Made by a program: the position numbers and the translations under genes. DNA of 64,000 nt from Cinclus cinclus. Lineage: Eukaryota > Chordata > Aves > Passeriformes > Cinclidae. The number at the start of each line of letters is the position of its first letter. Position 1 is the first letter of the stretch. The notes under the pieces are model-generated. The model was not told where the DNA came from. It ran no database searches and was given only the letters and a program-made list of their open reading frames with translations. The stretch lies in the NCBI RefSeq assembly GCF_963662255.1, contig NW_026912149.1, positions 124,001-188,000 on the forward strand, written 5' to 3'. Positions 37,268-49,848 of this stretch are shown piece by piece.

Positions 37268-38019
37268 GCACTTTTCCCCAAGAAGCCAAACTCAAGAACC
37301 CACAATGCAGATGTCATTTTGTAGGGCGCGTTTGGGCCTCCGATGGCAGCCAGGTTTGGAGGAGGGGGCAGCTTTGGTCTGGGAGAAATCCTCGTCCTTA
37401 TGGAATTTTTGTAGGCAAAAGCCCTGGACGGGCTGCAGGCAAGTTGACTCCGAATGGAGGCACTTTTCCCCAAGAAGCCAAACTCAAGAGCCCACTTGGC
37501 AGATGTCATTTTGTAGGGCGCGTTTGGGCCTCTGATGGCAGCCAGGTTTGGAGGAGGGGGCAGCTTTGGTCTGGGAGAAATCCTCGTCCTTATGGAATTT
37601 TTGTAGGCAAAAGCCCTGCATGGGCCGCAGGCAAGTTGACTCCGAAAGGAGGCACTTTTCCCCAAGAAGCCAAACTCAAGAGCCCACTTGGCATATGTCA
37701 TTTTGTAGGGCGCGTTTGGGCCTCCGATGGCAGCCAGGTTTGGAGGAGGGGGCAGATTTGGTCTGGGAGAAATCCTCGTCCTTATCGAATTTTTGTAGGC
37801 AAAAGCCCAGGACGGGCTGCAGGCAAGTTGACTCCGAATGGAGGCACTTTTCCCCAAGAAGCCAAACTCAAGAGCCCACTTGGCAGATGTCATTTTGTAG
37901 GGCGCGTTTGGGCCTCTGATGGCAGCCAGGTTAGGAGGAGGGGGCAGCTTTGGTCTGGGAGAAATCCTCGTCCTTATGGAATTTTTGTAGGCAAAAGCCC
38001 TGGACGGGCTGCAGGCAAG

Positions 38020-38796
38020 TTAGGCATGTTGGCTTTGAAAGGAGGCACTTTTCCCCAAGAAGCCAAACTCAAGAACCCACAATGCAGATGTCATTTTGTA
38101 GGGCGCGTTTGGGCCTCCGATGGCAGCCAGGTTTGGAGGAGGGGGCAGCTTTGGTCTGGGAGAAATCCTCGTCCTTATGGAATTTTTGTAGGCAAAAGCC
38201 CAGGACGGGCCGCAGGCAAGTTGACTCCGAATGGAGGCACTTTTCCCCAAGAAGCCAAACTCAAGAACCCACTTGGCAGGTGTCATTTTGTAGGGCGCGT
38301 TTGGGCCTCTGATGGCAGCCAGGTTTGGAGGAGGGGGCAGCTTTGGTCTGGGAGAAATCCTCGTCCTTATGGAATTTTTGTAGGCAAAAGCCCAGGACGG
38401 GCCGCAGGCAAGTTGACTCCGAAAGGAGGCACTTTTCCCGAAGAAGCCAAACTCAAGAGCCCACTTGGCAGGTGTCATTTTGTAGGGCGCGTTTGGGCCT
38501 CCGATGGCAGCCAGGTTTGGAGGAGGGGGCAGCATTCGTCTGGGAGAAATCCTCGTCCTTATGGAATTTTTGTAGGCAAAAGCCCAGGACGGGCTGCAGG
38601 CAAGTTGACTCCGAATGGAGGCACTTTTCCCCATGAAGCCAAACTCAAGAGCCCACTTGGCAGATGTCATTTTGTAGGGCGCGTTTGGGCCTCCGATGGC
38701 AGCCAGGTTAGGAGGAGGGGGCAGCTTTGGTCTGGGAGAAATCCTCGTCCTTATGGAATTTTTGTAGGCAAAAGCCCTGGACGGGCTGCAGGCAAG
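38020..38796. repeat. Tetramer block C, copy 3 of 4
   Basis: Counterpart of 31613-32389 at an offset of 6407, with the same cattcg (38533), cccgaag and ccccatgaag markers. Confidence 0.88.
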
Positions 38797-40926
38797 TTAG
38801 GCATGTTGGCTTTGAAAGGAGGCACTTTTCCCGAAGAAGCCAAACTCAAGAGCCCACTTGGCAGGTGTCATTTTGTAGGGCGCGTTTGGGCCTCCGATGG
38901 CAGCCAGGTTTGGAGGAGGGGGCAGCTTTGGTCTGGGAGAAATCCTCGTCCTTATGGAATTTTTGTAGGCAAAAGCCCTGGACGGGCCGCAGGCAAGTTG
39001 ACTCCGAATGGAGGCACTTTTCCCCAAGAAGCCAAACTCAAGAGCCCACTTGGCAGGTGTCATTTTGTAGGGCGCGTTTGGGCCTCCGATGGCAGCCAGG
39101 TTTGGAGGAGGGGGCAGCTTTGGTCTGGGAGAAATCCTCGTCCTTATGGAATTTTTGTAGGCAAAAGCCCAGGACGGGCTGCAGGCAAGTTGACTCCAAA
39201 TGGAGGCACTTTTCCCCAAGAAGCCAAACTCAAGAGCCCACTTGGCAGATGTCATTTTGTAGGGCGCGTTTGGGCCTCTGATGGCAGCCAGGTTAGGAGG
39301 AGGGGGCAGCTTTGGTCTGGGAGAAATCCTCGTCCTTATGGAATTTTTGTAGGCAAAAGCCCTGCATGGGCCGCAGGCAAGTTGACTCCGAAAGGAGGCA
39401 CTTTTCCCCAAGAAGCCAAACTCAAGAGCCCACTTGGCATATGTCATTTTGTAGGGCGCGTTTGGGCCTCCGATGGCAGCCAGGTTTGGAGGAGGGGGCA
39501 GCTTTGGTCTGGGAGAAATCCTCGTCCTTATGGAATTTTTGTAGGCAAAAGCCCTGCATGGGCCGCAGGCAAGTTGACTCCGAAAGGAGGCACTTTTCCC
39601 CAAGAAGCCAAACTCAAGAGCCCACTTGGCATATGTCATTTTGTAGGGCGCGTTTGGGCCTCCGATGGCAGCCAGGTTAGGAGGAGGGGGTAGCTTTGGT
39701 CTGGGAGAAATCCTCGTCCTTATGGAATTTTTGTAGGCAAAAGCCCAGGACGGGCTGCAGGTAAGTTGACTCCGAATGGAGGCACTTTTCCCCAACAAGC
39801 CAAACTCAAGAGCCCACTTGGCAGATGTCATTTTGTAGGGCGCGTTTGGGCCTCTGATGGCAGCCAGGTTAGGAGGAGGGGGTAGCTTTGGTCTGGGAGA
39901 AATCCTCGTCCTTATGGAATTTTTGTAGGCAAAAGCCCTGGACGGGCTGCAGGCAAGTTAGGCATGTTGGCTTTGAAAGGAGGCACTTTTCCCCAAGAAG
40001 CCAAACTCAAGAACCCACTTGGCATATGTCATTTTGTAGGGCGCGTTTGGGCCTCCGATGGCAGCCAGGTTTGGAGGAGGGGGCAGCTTTGGTCTGGGAG
40101 AAATCCTCGTCCTTATGGAATTTTTGTAGGCAAAAGCCCAGGACGGGCCGCAGGCAAGTTGACTCCGAATGGAGGCACTTTTCCCCAAGAAGCCAAACTC
40201 AAGAGCCCACTTGGCAGGTGTCATTTTGTAGGGCGCGTTTGGGCCTCTGATGGCAGCCAGGTTTGGAGGAGGGGGCAGCTTTGGTCTGGGAGAAATCCTC
40301 GTCCTTATGGAATTTTTGTAGGCAAAAGCCCTGCATGGGCCGCAGGCAAGTTGACTCCGAAAGGAGGCACTTTTCCCCAAGAAGCCAAACTCAAGAGCCC
40401 ACTTGGCAGGTGTCATTTTGTAGGGCGCGTTTGGGCCTCCGATGGCAGCCAGGTTTGGAGGAGGGGGCAGCTTTGGTCTGGGAGAAATCCTCGTCCTTAT
40501 GGAATTTTTGTAGGCAAAAGCCCTGCATGGGCCGCAGGCAAGTTGACTCCGAAAGGAGGCACTTTTCCCCAAGAAGCCAAACTCAAGAGCCCACTTGGCA
40601 GATGTCATTTTGTAGGGCGCGTTTGGGCCTCCGATGGCAGCCAGGTTTGGAGGAGGGGGCAGCTTTGGTCTGGGAGAAATCCTCGTCCTTATGGAATTTT
40701 TGTAGGCAAAAGCCCTGGACGGGCTGCAGGTAAGTTGACTCCGAATGGAGGCACTTTTCCCCAAGAAGCCAAACTCAAGAGCCCACTTGGCAGATGTCAT
40801 TTTGTAGGGCGCGTTTGGGCCTCTGATGGCAGCCAGGTTAGGAGGAGGGGGTAGCTTTGGTCTGGGAGAAATCCTCGTCCTTATGGAATTTTTGTAGGCA
40901 AAAGCCCTGGACGGGCTGCAGGCAAG

Positions 40927-42480
40927 TTAGGCATGTTGGCTCCAAAAGGAGGCACTTTTCCCCAAGAAGCCAAACTCAAGGACCCACAATGCAGATGTCA
41001 TTTTGTAGGGCGCGTTTGGGCCTCCGATGGCAGCCAGGTTTGGAGGAGGGGGCAGCTTTGGTCTGGGAGAAATCCTCGTCCTTATGGAATTTTTGTAGGC
41101 AAAAGCCCAGGACGGGCCGCAGGCAAGTTGACTCCTAATGGAGGCACTTTTCCCCAAGAAGCCAAACTCAAGAGCCCACTTGGCAGGTGTCATTTTGTAG
41201 GGCGCGTTTGGGCCTCTGATGGCAGCCAGGTTTGGAGGAGGGGGCAGCTTTGGTCTGGGAGAAATCCTCGTCCTTATGGAATTTTTGTAGGCAAAAGCCC
41301 TGCATGGGCCGCAGGCAAGTTGACTCCGAAAGGAGGCACTTTTCCCCAAGAAGCCAAACTCAAGAGCCCACAATGCAGATGTCATTTTGTAGGGCGCGTT
41401 TGGGCCTCCGATGGCAGCCAGGTTTGGAGGAGGGGGCAGCTTTGGTCTGGGAGAAATCCTCGTCCTTATGGAATTTTTGTAGGCAAAAGCCCAGGACGGG
41501 CCGCAGGCAAGTTGGCTTTGAAAGGAGGCACTTTTCCCCAAGAAGCCAAACTCAAGAGCCCACTTGGCAGGTGTCATTTTGTAGGGCGCGTTTGGGCCTC
41601 TGATGGCAGCCAGGTTTGGAGGAGGGGGCAGCTTTGGTCTGGGAGAAATCCTCGTCCTTATGGAATTTTTGTAGGCAAAAGCCCTGCATGGGCCGCAGGC
41701 AAGTTGACTCCGAAAGGAGGCACTTTTCCCCAAGAAGCCAAACTCAAGAACCCACAATGCAGATGTCATTTTGTAGGGCGCGTTTGGGCCTCCGATGGCA
41801 GCCAGGTTTGGAGGAGGGGGCAGCTTTGGTCTGGGAGAAATCCTCGTCCTTATGGAATTTTTGTAGGCAAAAGCCCTGGACGGGCTGCAGGCAAGATAGG
41901 CATGTTGGCTTTGAAAGGAGGCACTTTTCCCGAAGAAGCCAAACTCAAGAGCCCACTTGGCATATGTCATTTTGTAGGGCGCGTTTGGGCCTCCGATGGC
42001 AGCCAGGTTTGGAGGAGGGGGCAGCTTTGGTCTGGGAGAAATCCTCGTCCTTATGGAATTTTTGTAGGCAAAAGCCCTGCATGGGCCGCAGGCAAGTTGA
42101 CTCCGAAAGGAGGCACTTTTCCCCAAGAAGCCAAACTCAAGAGCCCACTTGGCAGATGTCATTTTGTAGGGCGCGTTTGGGCCTCCGATGGCAGCCAGGT
42201 TTGGAGGAGGGGGCAGCTTTGGTCTGGGAGAAATCCTCGTCCTTATGGAATTTTTGTAGGCAAAAGCCCAGGACGGGCTGCAGGTAAGTTGACTCCGAAA
42301 GGAGGCACTTTTCCCCAAGAAGCCAAACTCAAGAGCCCACTTGGCAGATGTCATTTTGTAGGGCGCGTTTGGGCCTCTGATGGCAGCCAGGTTAGGAGGA
42401 GGGGGTAGCTTTGGTCTGGGAGAAATCCTCGTCCTTATGGAATTTTTGTAGGCAAAAGCCCTGGACGGGCTGCAGGCAAG
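40927..42480. repeat. 1554-bp block F+G, copy 2 of 4
   Basis: Offset 6599 from 34328-35881, with the same markers: ctcaaggaccc near 40976, the junction intermediate at 41513, and gcaagataggc at 41896. Confidence 0.9.
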
Positions 42481-43257
42481 TTAGGCATGTTGGCTTTGAA
42501 AGGAGGCACTTTTCCCCAAGAAGCCAAACTCAAGAACCCACAATGCAGATGTCATTTTGTAGGGCGCGTTTGGGCCTCCGATGGCAGCCAGGTTTGGAGG
42601 AGGGGGCAGCTTTGGTCTGGGAGAAATCCTCGTCCTTATGGAATTTTTGTAGGCAAAAGCCCTGGACGGGCCGCAGGCAAGTTGACTCCGAATGGAGGCA
42701 CTTTTCCCCAAGAAGCCAAACTCAAGAACCCACTTGGCAGGTGTCATTTTGTAGGGCGCGTTTGGGCCTCTGATGGCAGCCAGGTTTGGAGGAGGGGGCA
42801 GCTTTGGTCTGGGAGAAATCCTCGTCCTTATGGAATTTTTGTAGGCAAAAGCCCAGGACGGGCCGCAGGCAAGTTGACTCCGAAAGGAGGCACTTTTCCC
42901 GAAGAAGCCAAACTCAAGAGCCCACTTGGCAGGTGTCATTTTGTAGGGCGCGTTTGGGCCTCCGATGGCAGCCAGGTTTGGAGGAGGGGGCAGCATTCGT
43001 CTGGGAGAAATCCTCGTCCTTATGGAATTTTTGTAGGCAAAAGCCCAGGACGGGCTGCAGGCAAGTTGACTCCGAATGGAGGCACTTTTCCCCATGAAGC
43101 CAAACTCAAGAGCCCACTTGGCAGATGTCATTTTGTAGGGCGCGTTTGGGCCTCCGATGGCAGCCAGGTTAGGAGGAGGGGGCAGCTTTGGTCTGGGAGA
43201 AATCCTCGTCCTTATGGAATTTTTGTAGGCAAAAGCCCTGGACGGGCTGCAGGCAAG
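42481..43257. repeat. Tetramer block C, copy 4 of 4
   Basis: Counterpart of 35882-36658 at an offset of 6599 (marker 42994). It closes the second super-unit A. The next monomers (43258 onward) start like the interior of the super-unit but lack one monomer, so the tandem series breaks down here. Confidence 0.88.
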
Positions 43258-46031
43258 TTAGGCATGTTGGCTTTGAAAGGAGGCACTTTTCCCGAAGAAG
43301 CCAAACTCAAGAGCCCACTTGGCAGGTGTCATTTTGTAGGGCGCGTTTGGGCCTCCGATGGCAGCCAGGTTTGGAGGAGGGGGCAGCTTTGGTCTGGGAG
43401 AAATCCTCGTCCTTATGGAATTTTTGTAGGCAAAAGCCCAGGACGGGCTGCAGGCAAGTTGACTCCAAATGGAGGCACTTTTCCCCAAGAAGCCAAACTC
43501 AAGAGCCCACTTGGCAGATGTCATTTTGTAGGGCGCGTTTGGGCCTCTGATGGCAGCCAGGTTAGGAGGAGGGGGCTGCTTTGGTCTGGGAGAAATCCTC
43601 GTCCTTATGGAATTTTTGTAGGCAAAAGCCCTGCATGGGCCGCAGGCAAGTTGACTCCGAAAGGAGGCACTTTTCCCCAAGAAGCCAAACTCAAGAGCCC
43701 ACTTGGCAGATGTCATTTTGTAGGGCGCGTTTGGGCCTCTGATGGCAGCCAGGTTTGGAGGAGGGGGCAGCTTTGGTCTGGGAGAAATCCTCGTCCTTAT
43801 GGAATTTTTGTAGGCAAAAGCCCTGCATGGGCCGCAGGCAAGTTGACTCCGAAAGGAGGCACTTTTCCCCAAGAAGCCAAAGTCAAGAGCCCACTTGGCA
43901 TATGTCATTTTGTAGGGCGCGTTTGGGCCTCCGATGGCAGCCAGGTTAGGAGGAGGGGGTAGCTTTGGTCTGGGAGAAATCCTCGTCCTTATGGAATTTT
44001 TGTAGGCAAAAGCCCAGGACGGGCTGCAGGTAAGTTGACTCCGAATGGAGGCACTTTTCCCCAACAAGCCAAACTCAAGAGCCCACTTGGCAGATTTCAT
44101 TTTGTAGGGCGCGTTTGGGCCTCTGATGGCAGCCAGGTTAGGAGGAGGGGGTAGCTTTGGTCTGGGAGAAATCCTCGTCCTTATGGAATTTTTGTAGGCA
44201 AAAGCCCTGGACGGGCTGCAGGCAAGTTAGGCATGTTGGCTTTGAAAGGAGGCACTTTTCCCCAAGAAGCCAAACTCAAGAACCCACTTGGCATATGTCA
44301 TTTTGTAGGGCGCGTTTGGGCCTCCGATGGCAGCCAGGTTTGGAGGAGGGGGCAGCTTTGGTCTGGGAGAAATCCTCGTCCTTATGGAATTTTTGTAGGC
44401 AAAAGCCCAGGACGGGCCGCAGGCAAGTTGACTCCGAATGGAGGCACTTTTCCCCAAGAAGCCAAACTCAAGAGCCCACTTGGCAGGTGTCATTTTGTAG
44501 GGCGCGTTTGGGCCTCTGATGGCAGCCAGGTTTGGAGGAGGGGGCAGCTTTGGTCTGGGAGAAATCCTCGTCCTTATGGAATTTTTGTAGGCAAAAGCCC
44601 AGGACGGGCCGCAGGCAAGTTGACTCCGAATGGAGGCACTTTTCCCCAAGAAGCCAAACTCAAGAGCCCACTTGGCAGGTGTCATTTTGTAGGGCGCGTT
44701 TGGGCCTCTGATGGCAGCCAGGTTTGGAGGAGGGGGCAGCTTTGGTCTGGGAGAAATCCTCGTCCTTATGGAATTTTTGTAGGCAAAAGCCCTGCATGGG
44801 CCGCAGGCAAGTTGACTCCGAAAGGAGGCACTTTTCCCCAAGAAGCCAAACTCAAGAGCCCACTTGGCAGGTGTCATTTTGTAGGGCGCGTTTGGGCCTC
44901 CGATGGCAGCCAGGTTTGGAGGAGGGGGCAGCTTTGGTCTGGGAGAAATCCTCGTCCTTATGGAATTTTTGTAGGCAAAAGCCCTGCATGGGCCGCAGGC
45001 AAGTTGACTCCGAAAGGAGGCACTTTTCCCCAAGAAGCCAAACTCAAGAGCCCACTTGGCAGATGTCATTTTGTAGGGCGCGTTTGGGCCTCCGATGGCA
45101 GCCAGGTTTGGAGGAGGGGGCAGCTTTGGTCTGGGAGAAATCCTCGTCCTTATGGAATTTTTGTAGGCAAAAGCCCTGGACGGGCTGCAGGTAAGTTGAC
45201 TCCGAATGGAGGCACTTTTCCCCAAGAAGCCAAACTCAAGAGCCCACTTGGCAGATGTCATTTTGTAGGGCGCGTTTGGGCCTCTGATGGCAGCCAGGTT
45301 AGGAGGAGGGGGTAGCTTTGGTCTGGGAGAAATCCTCGTCCTTATGGAATTTTTGTAGGCAAAAGCCCTGGACGGGCTGCAGGCAAGTTAGGCATGTTGG
45401 CTCCAAAAGGAGGCACTTTTCCCCAAGAAGCCAAACTCAAGGACCCACAATGCAGATGTCATTTTGTAGGGCGCGTTTGGGCCTCCGATGGCAGCCAGGT
45501 TTGGAGGAGGGGGCAGCTTTGGTCTGGGAGAAATCCTCGTCCTTATGGAATTTTTGTAGGCAAAAGCCCAGGACGGGCCGCAGGCAAGTTGACTCCGAAT
45601 GGAGGCACTTTTCCCCAAGAAGCCAAACTCAAGAGCCCACTTGGCAGGTGTCATTTTGTAGGGCGCGTTTGGGCCTCTGATGGCAGCCAGGTTTGGAGGA
45701 GGGGGCAGCTTTGGTCTGGGAGAAATCCTCGTCCTTATGGAATTTTTGTAGGCAAAAGCCCAGGACGGGCCGCAGGCAAGTTGACTCCGAATGGAGGCAC
45801 TTTTCCCCAAGAAGCCAAACTCAAGAGCCCACTTGGCAGGTGTCATTTTGTAGGGCGCGTTTGGGCCTCTGATGGCAGCCAGGTTTGGAGGAGGGGGCAG
45901 CTTTGGTCTGGGAGAAATCCTCGTCCTTATGGAATTTTTGTAGGCAAAAGCCCTGCATGGGCCGCAGGCAAGTTGACTCCGAAAGGAGGCACTTTTCCCC
46001 AAGAAGCCAAACTCAAGAGCCCACTTGGCAG
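43258..46031. repeat. Region between super-units A and B
   Basis: This stretch resembles the interior of super-unit A (markers ccaaatgg near 43467 and ccaacaag near 44064). It lacks one monomer in its first unit and has one extra in the next. The spacings are 969 (43258-44227) and 1161 (44227-45388), followed by another 1161-bp unit that runs into super-unit B. A private change gggctgcttt replaces gggcagcttt near 43575, and agatttcat replaces agatgtcat near 44095. Confidence 0.8.
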
Positions 46032-46548
46032 GTGTCATTTTGTAGGGCGCGTTTGGGCCTCCGATGGCAGCCAGGTTTGGAGGAGGGGGCAGCTTTGGTC
46101 TGGGAGAAATCCTCGTCCTTATGGAATTTTTGTAGGCAAAAGCCCTGCATGGGCCGCAGGCAAGTTGACTCCGAAAGGAGGCACTTTTCCCCAAGAAGCC
46201 AAACTCAAGAGCCCACTTGGCAGATGTCATTTTGTAGGGCGCGTTTGGGCCTCCGATGGCAGCCAGGTTTGGAGGAGGGGGCAGCTTTGGTCTGGGAGAA
46301 ATCCTCGTCCTTATGGAATTTTTGTAGGCAAAAGCCCTGGACGGGCTGCAGGTAAGTTGACTCCGAATGGAGGCACTTTTCCCCAAGAAGCCAAACTCAA
46401 GAGCCCACTTGGCAGATGTCATTTTGTAGGGCGCGTTTGGGCCTCTGATGGCAGCCAGGTTAGGAGGAGGGGGTAGCTTTGGTCTGGGAGAAATCCTCGT
46501 CCTTATGGAATTTTTGTAGGCAAAAGCCCTGGACGGGCTGCAGGCAAG
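44227..46548. repeat. Two tandem 1161-bp hexamers
   Basis: Junctions at 44227, 45388 and 46549 are each 1161 bp apart. The two units have the same order of monomer types (loops aggac, aggac, tgcat, tgcat, tggac, tggac) and appear identical outside their first monomer. There the first unit has gaacccacttggcatatg and the second has ggacccacaatgcagatg with ggctccaaaagg. The near-identity suggests a recent duplication followed by, or made by, an exchange that swapped the first monomer. Confidence 0.88.
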
Positions 46549-48102
46549 TTAGGCATGTTGGCTCCAAAAGGAGGCACTTTTCCCCAAGAAGCCAAACTCA
46601 AGGACCCACAATGCAGATGTCATTTTGTAGGGCGCGTTTGGGCCTCCGATGGCAGCCAGGTTTGGAGGAGGGGGCAGCTTTGGTCTGGGAGAAATCCTCG
46701 TCCTTATGGAATTTTTGTAGGCAAAAGCCCAGGACGGGCCGCAGGCAAGTTGACTCCGAATGGAGGCACTTTTCCCCAAGAAGCCAAACTCAAGAGCCCA
46801 CTTGGCAGGTGTCATTTTGTAGGGCGCGTTTGGGCCTCTGATGGCAGCCAGGTTTGGAGGAGGGGGCAGCTTTGGTCTGGGAGAAATCCTCGTCCTTATG
46901 GAATTTTTGTAGGCAAAAGCCCTGCATGGGCCGCAGGCAAGTTGACTCCGAAAGGAGGCACTTTTCCCCAAGAAACCAAACTCAAGAGCCCACAATGCAG
47001 ATGTCATTTTGTAGGGCGCGTTTGGGCCTCCGATGGCAGCCAGGTTTGGAGGAGGGGGCAGCTTTGGTCTGGGAGAAATCCTCGTCCTTATGGAATTTTT
47101 GTAGGCAAAAGCCCAGGACGGGCCGCAGGCAAGTTGGCTTTGAAAGGAGGCACTTTTCCCCAAGAAGCCAAACTCAAGAGCCCACTTGGCAGGTGTCATT
47201 TTGTAGGGCGCGTTTGGGCCTCTGATGGCAGCCAGGTTTGGAGGAGGGGGCAGCTTTGGTCTGGGAGAAATCCTCGTCCTTATGGAATTTTTGTAGGCAA
47301 AAGCCCTGCATGGGCCGCAGGCAAGTTGACTCCGAAAGGAGGCACTTTTCCCCAAGAAGCCAAACTCAAGAGCCCACTTGGCATATGTCATTTTGTAGGG
47401 CGCGTTTGGGCCTCCGATGGCAGCCAGGTTTGGAGGAGGGGGCAGCTTTGGTCTGGGAGAAATCCTCGTCCTTATGGAATTTTTGTAGGCAAAAGCCCTG
47501 GACGGGCTGCAGGCAAGATAGGCATGTTGGCTTTGAAAGGAGGCACTTTTCCCCAAGAAGCCAAACTCAAGAGCCCACTTGGCAGGTGTCATTTTGTAGG
47601 GCGCGTTTGGGCCTCTGATGGCAGCCAGGTTTGGAGGAGGGGGCAGCTTTGGTCTGGGAGAAATCCTCGTCCTTATGGAATTTTTGTAGGCAAAAGCCCT
47701 GCATGGGCCGCAGGCAAGTTGACTCCGAAAGGAGGCACTTTTCCCCAAGAAGCCAAACTCAAGAGCCCACTTGGCAGATGTCATTTTGTAGGGCGCGTTT
47801 GGGCCTCCGATGGCAGCCAGGTTTGGAGGAGGGGGCAGCTTTGGTCTGGGAGAAATCCTCGTCCTTATGGAATTTTTGTAGGCAAAAGCCCAGGACGGGC
47901 TGCAGGTAAGTTGACTCCGAAAGGAGGCACTTTTCCCCAAGAAGCCAAACTCAAGAGCCCACTTGGCAGATGTCATTTTGTAGGGCGCGTTTGGGCCTCT
48001 GATGGCAGCCAGGTTAGGAGGAGGGGGTAGCTTTGGTCTGGGAGAAATCCTCGTCCTTATGGAATTTTTGTAGGCAAAAGCCCTGGACGGGCTGCAGGCA
48101 AG
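46549..48102. repeat. 1554-bp block F+G, copy 3 of 4
   Basis: Offset 12221 from 34328-35881. It carries ctcaaggaccc, the junction intermediate at 47135 and gcaagataggc at 47518. It adds agaaacc near 46975, shared only with the 55672 copy. The monomer after the second junction reads ccccaag and not the cccgaag of copies 1 and 2. Confidence 0.9.
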
Positions 48103-49071
48103 TTAGGCATGTTGGCTTTGAAAGGAGGCACTTTTCCCCAAGAAGCCAAACTCAAGAACCCACAATGCAGATGTCATTTTGTAGGGCGCGTTTCGGCCTC
48201 CGATGGCAGCCAGGTTTGGAGGAGGGGGCAGCTTTGGTCTGGGAGAAATCCTCGTCCTTATGGAATTTTTGTAGGCAAAAGCCCTGCATGGGCCGCAGGC
48301 AAGTTGACTCCGAATGGAGGCACTTTTCCCCAAGAAGCCAAACTCAAGAGCCCACTTGGCAGGTGTCATTTTGTAGGGCGCGTTTGGGCCTCTGATGGCA
48401 GCCAGGTTTGGAGGAGGGGGCAGCTTTGGTCTGGGAGAAATCCTCGTCCTTATGGAATTTTTGTAGGCAAAAGCCCTGCATGGGCCGCAGGCAAGTTGAC
48501 TCCGAAAGGAGGCACTTTTCCCCAAGAAGCCAAACTCAAGAGCCCACTTGGCATATGTCATTTTGTAGGGCGCGTTTGGGCCTCCGATGGCAGCCAGGTT
48601 TGGAGGAGGGGGCAGCTTTGGTCTGGGAGAAATCCTCGTCCTTATGGAATTTTTGTAGGCAAAAGCCCAGGACGGGCTGCAGGCAAGTTGACTCCGAATG
48701 GAGGCACTTTTCCCCAAGAAGCCAAACTCAAGAGCCCACTTGGCAGATGTCATTTTGTAGGGCGCGTTTGGGCCTCCGATGGCAGCCAGGTTAGGAGGAG
48801 GGGGTAGCTTTGGTCTGGGAGAAATCCTCGTCCTTATGGAATTTTTGTAGGCAAAAGCCCAGGACGGGCTGCAGGTAAGTTGACTCCGAATGGAGGCACT
48901 TTTCCCCAAGAAGCCAAACTCAAGAGCCCACTTGGCAGATGTCATTTTGTAGGGCGCGTTTGGGCCTCTGATGGCAGCCAGGTTAGGAGGAGGGGGTAGC
49001 TTTGGTCTGGGAGAAATCCTCGTCCTTATGGAATTTTTGTAGGCAAAAGCCCAGGACGGGCTGCAGGCAAG

Positions 49072-49848
49072 TTAGGCATGTTGGCTCCGAAAGGAGGCAC
49101 TTTTCCCCAAGAAGCCAAACTCAAGAGCCCACTTGGCAGGTGTCATTTTGTAGGGCGCGTTTGGGCCTCTGATGGCAGCCAGGTTTGGAGGAGGGGGCAG
49201 CTTTGGTCTGGGAGAAATCCTCGTCCTTATGGAATTTTTGTAGGCAAAAGCCCTGCATGGGCCGCAGGCAAGTTGACTCCGAAAGGAGGCACTTTTCCCC
49301 AAGAAGCCAAACTCAAGAGCCCACTTGGCATATGTCATTTTGTAGGGCGCGTTTGGGCCTCCGATGGCAGCCAGGTTTGGAGGAGGGGGCAGCTTTGGTC
49401 TGGGAGAAATCCTCGTCCTTATGGAATTTTTGTAGGCAAAAGCCCAGGACGGGCTGCAGGCAAGTTGACTCCGAATGGAGGCACTTTTCCCCAAGAAGCC
49501 AAACTCAAGAGCCCACTTGGCAGATGTCATTTTGTAGGGCGCGTTTGGGCCTCCGATGGCAGCCAGGTTAGGAGGAGGGGGTAGCTTTGGTCTGGGAGAA
49601 ATCCTCGTCCTTATGGAATTTTTGTAGGCAAAAGCCCAGGACGGGCTGCAGGTAAGTTGACTCCGAATGGAGGCACTTTTCCCCAAGAAGCCAAACTCAA
49701 GAGCCCACTTGGCAGATGTCATTTTGTAGGGCGCGTTTGGGCCTCTGATGGCAGCCAGGTTAGGAGGAGGGGGTAGCTTTGGTCTGGGAGAAATCCTCGT
49801 CCTTATGGAATTTTTGTAGGCAAAAGCCCTGGACGGGCTGCAGGCAAG
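49072..49848. repeat. 777-bp tetramer present in super-unit B copy one and absent from copy two
   Basis: In copy one, two long junctions follow each other at 49072 and 49849. Copy two has one, at 58195. That junction is a hybrid: it has a at 58176 (as at 49053; 49830 has t) and gaaccc at 58250 (as at 49904; 49127 has g). The exchange therefore falls within 58176-58250. Whether copy two lost the tetramer or copy one gained it cannot be told from two copies. Confidence 0.88.

Larger units (their letters stand above)
36659..43257. repeat. Super-unit A, second copy (6599 bp)
   Basis: Direct tandem partner of 30252-36658. It is longer by exactly one 192-bp monomer, located between the junctions at 38797 and 39958 (1161 bp here, 969 bp in the first copy). 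The copies are otherwise very similar. One discordance is at the long junction: the first copy reads gcaagataggc at 32390, whereas the second reads gcaagttaggc at 38797. That suggests either a later point change or gene conversion. Confidence 0.9.

Noticed and set aside
30252..43257. Super-unit duplication as an assembly artefact
   Set aside because: Not excluded, but the two copies differ by a whole monomer and by single sites (for example 32390 against 38797), which is unlikely for a simple collapsed or duplicated contig. Read depth would settle it.
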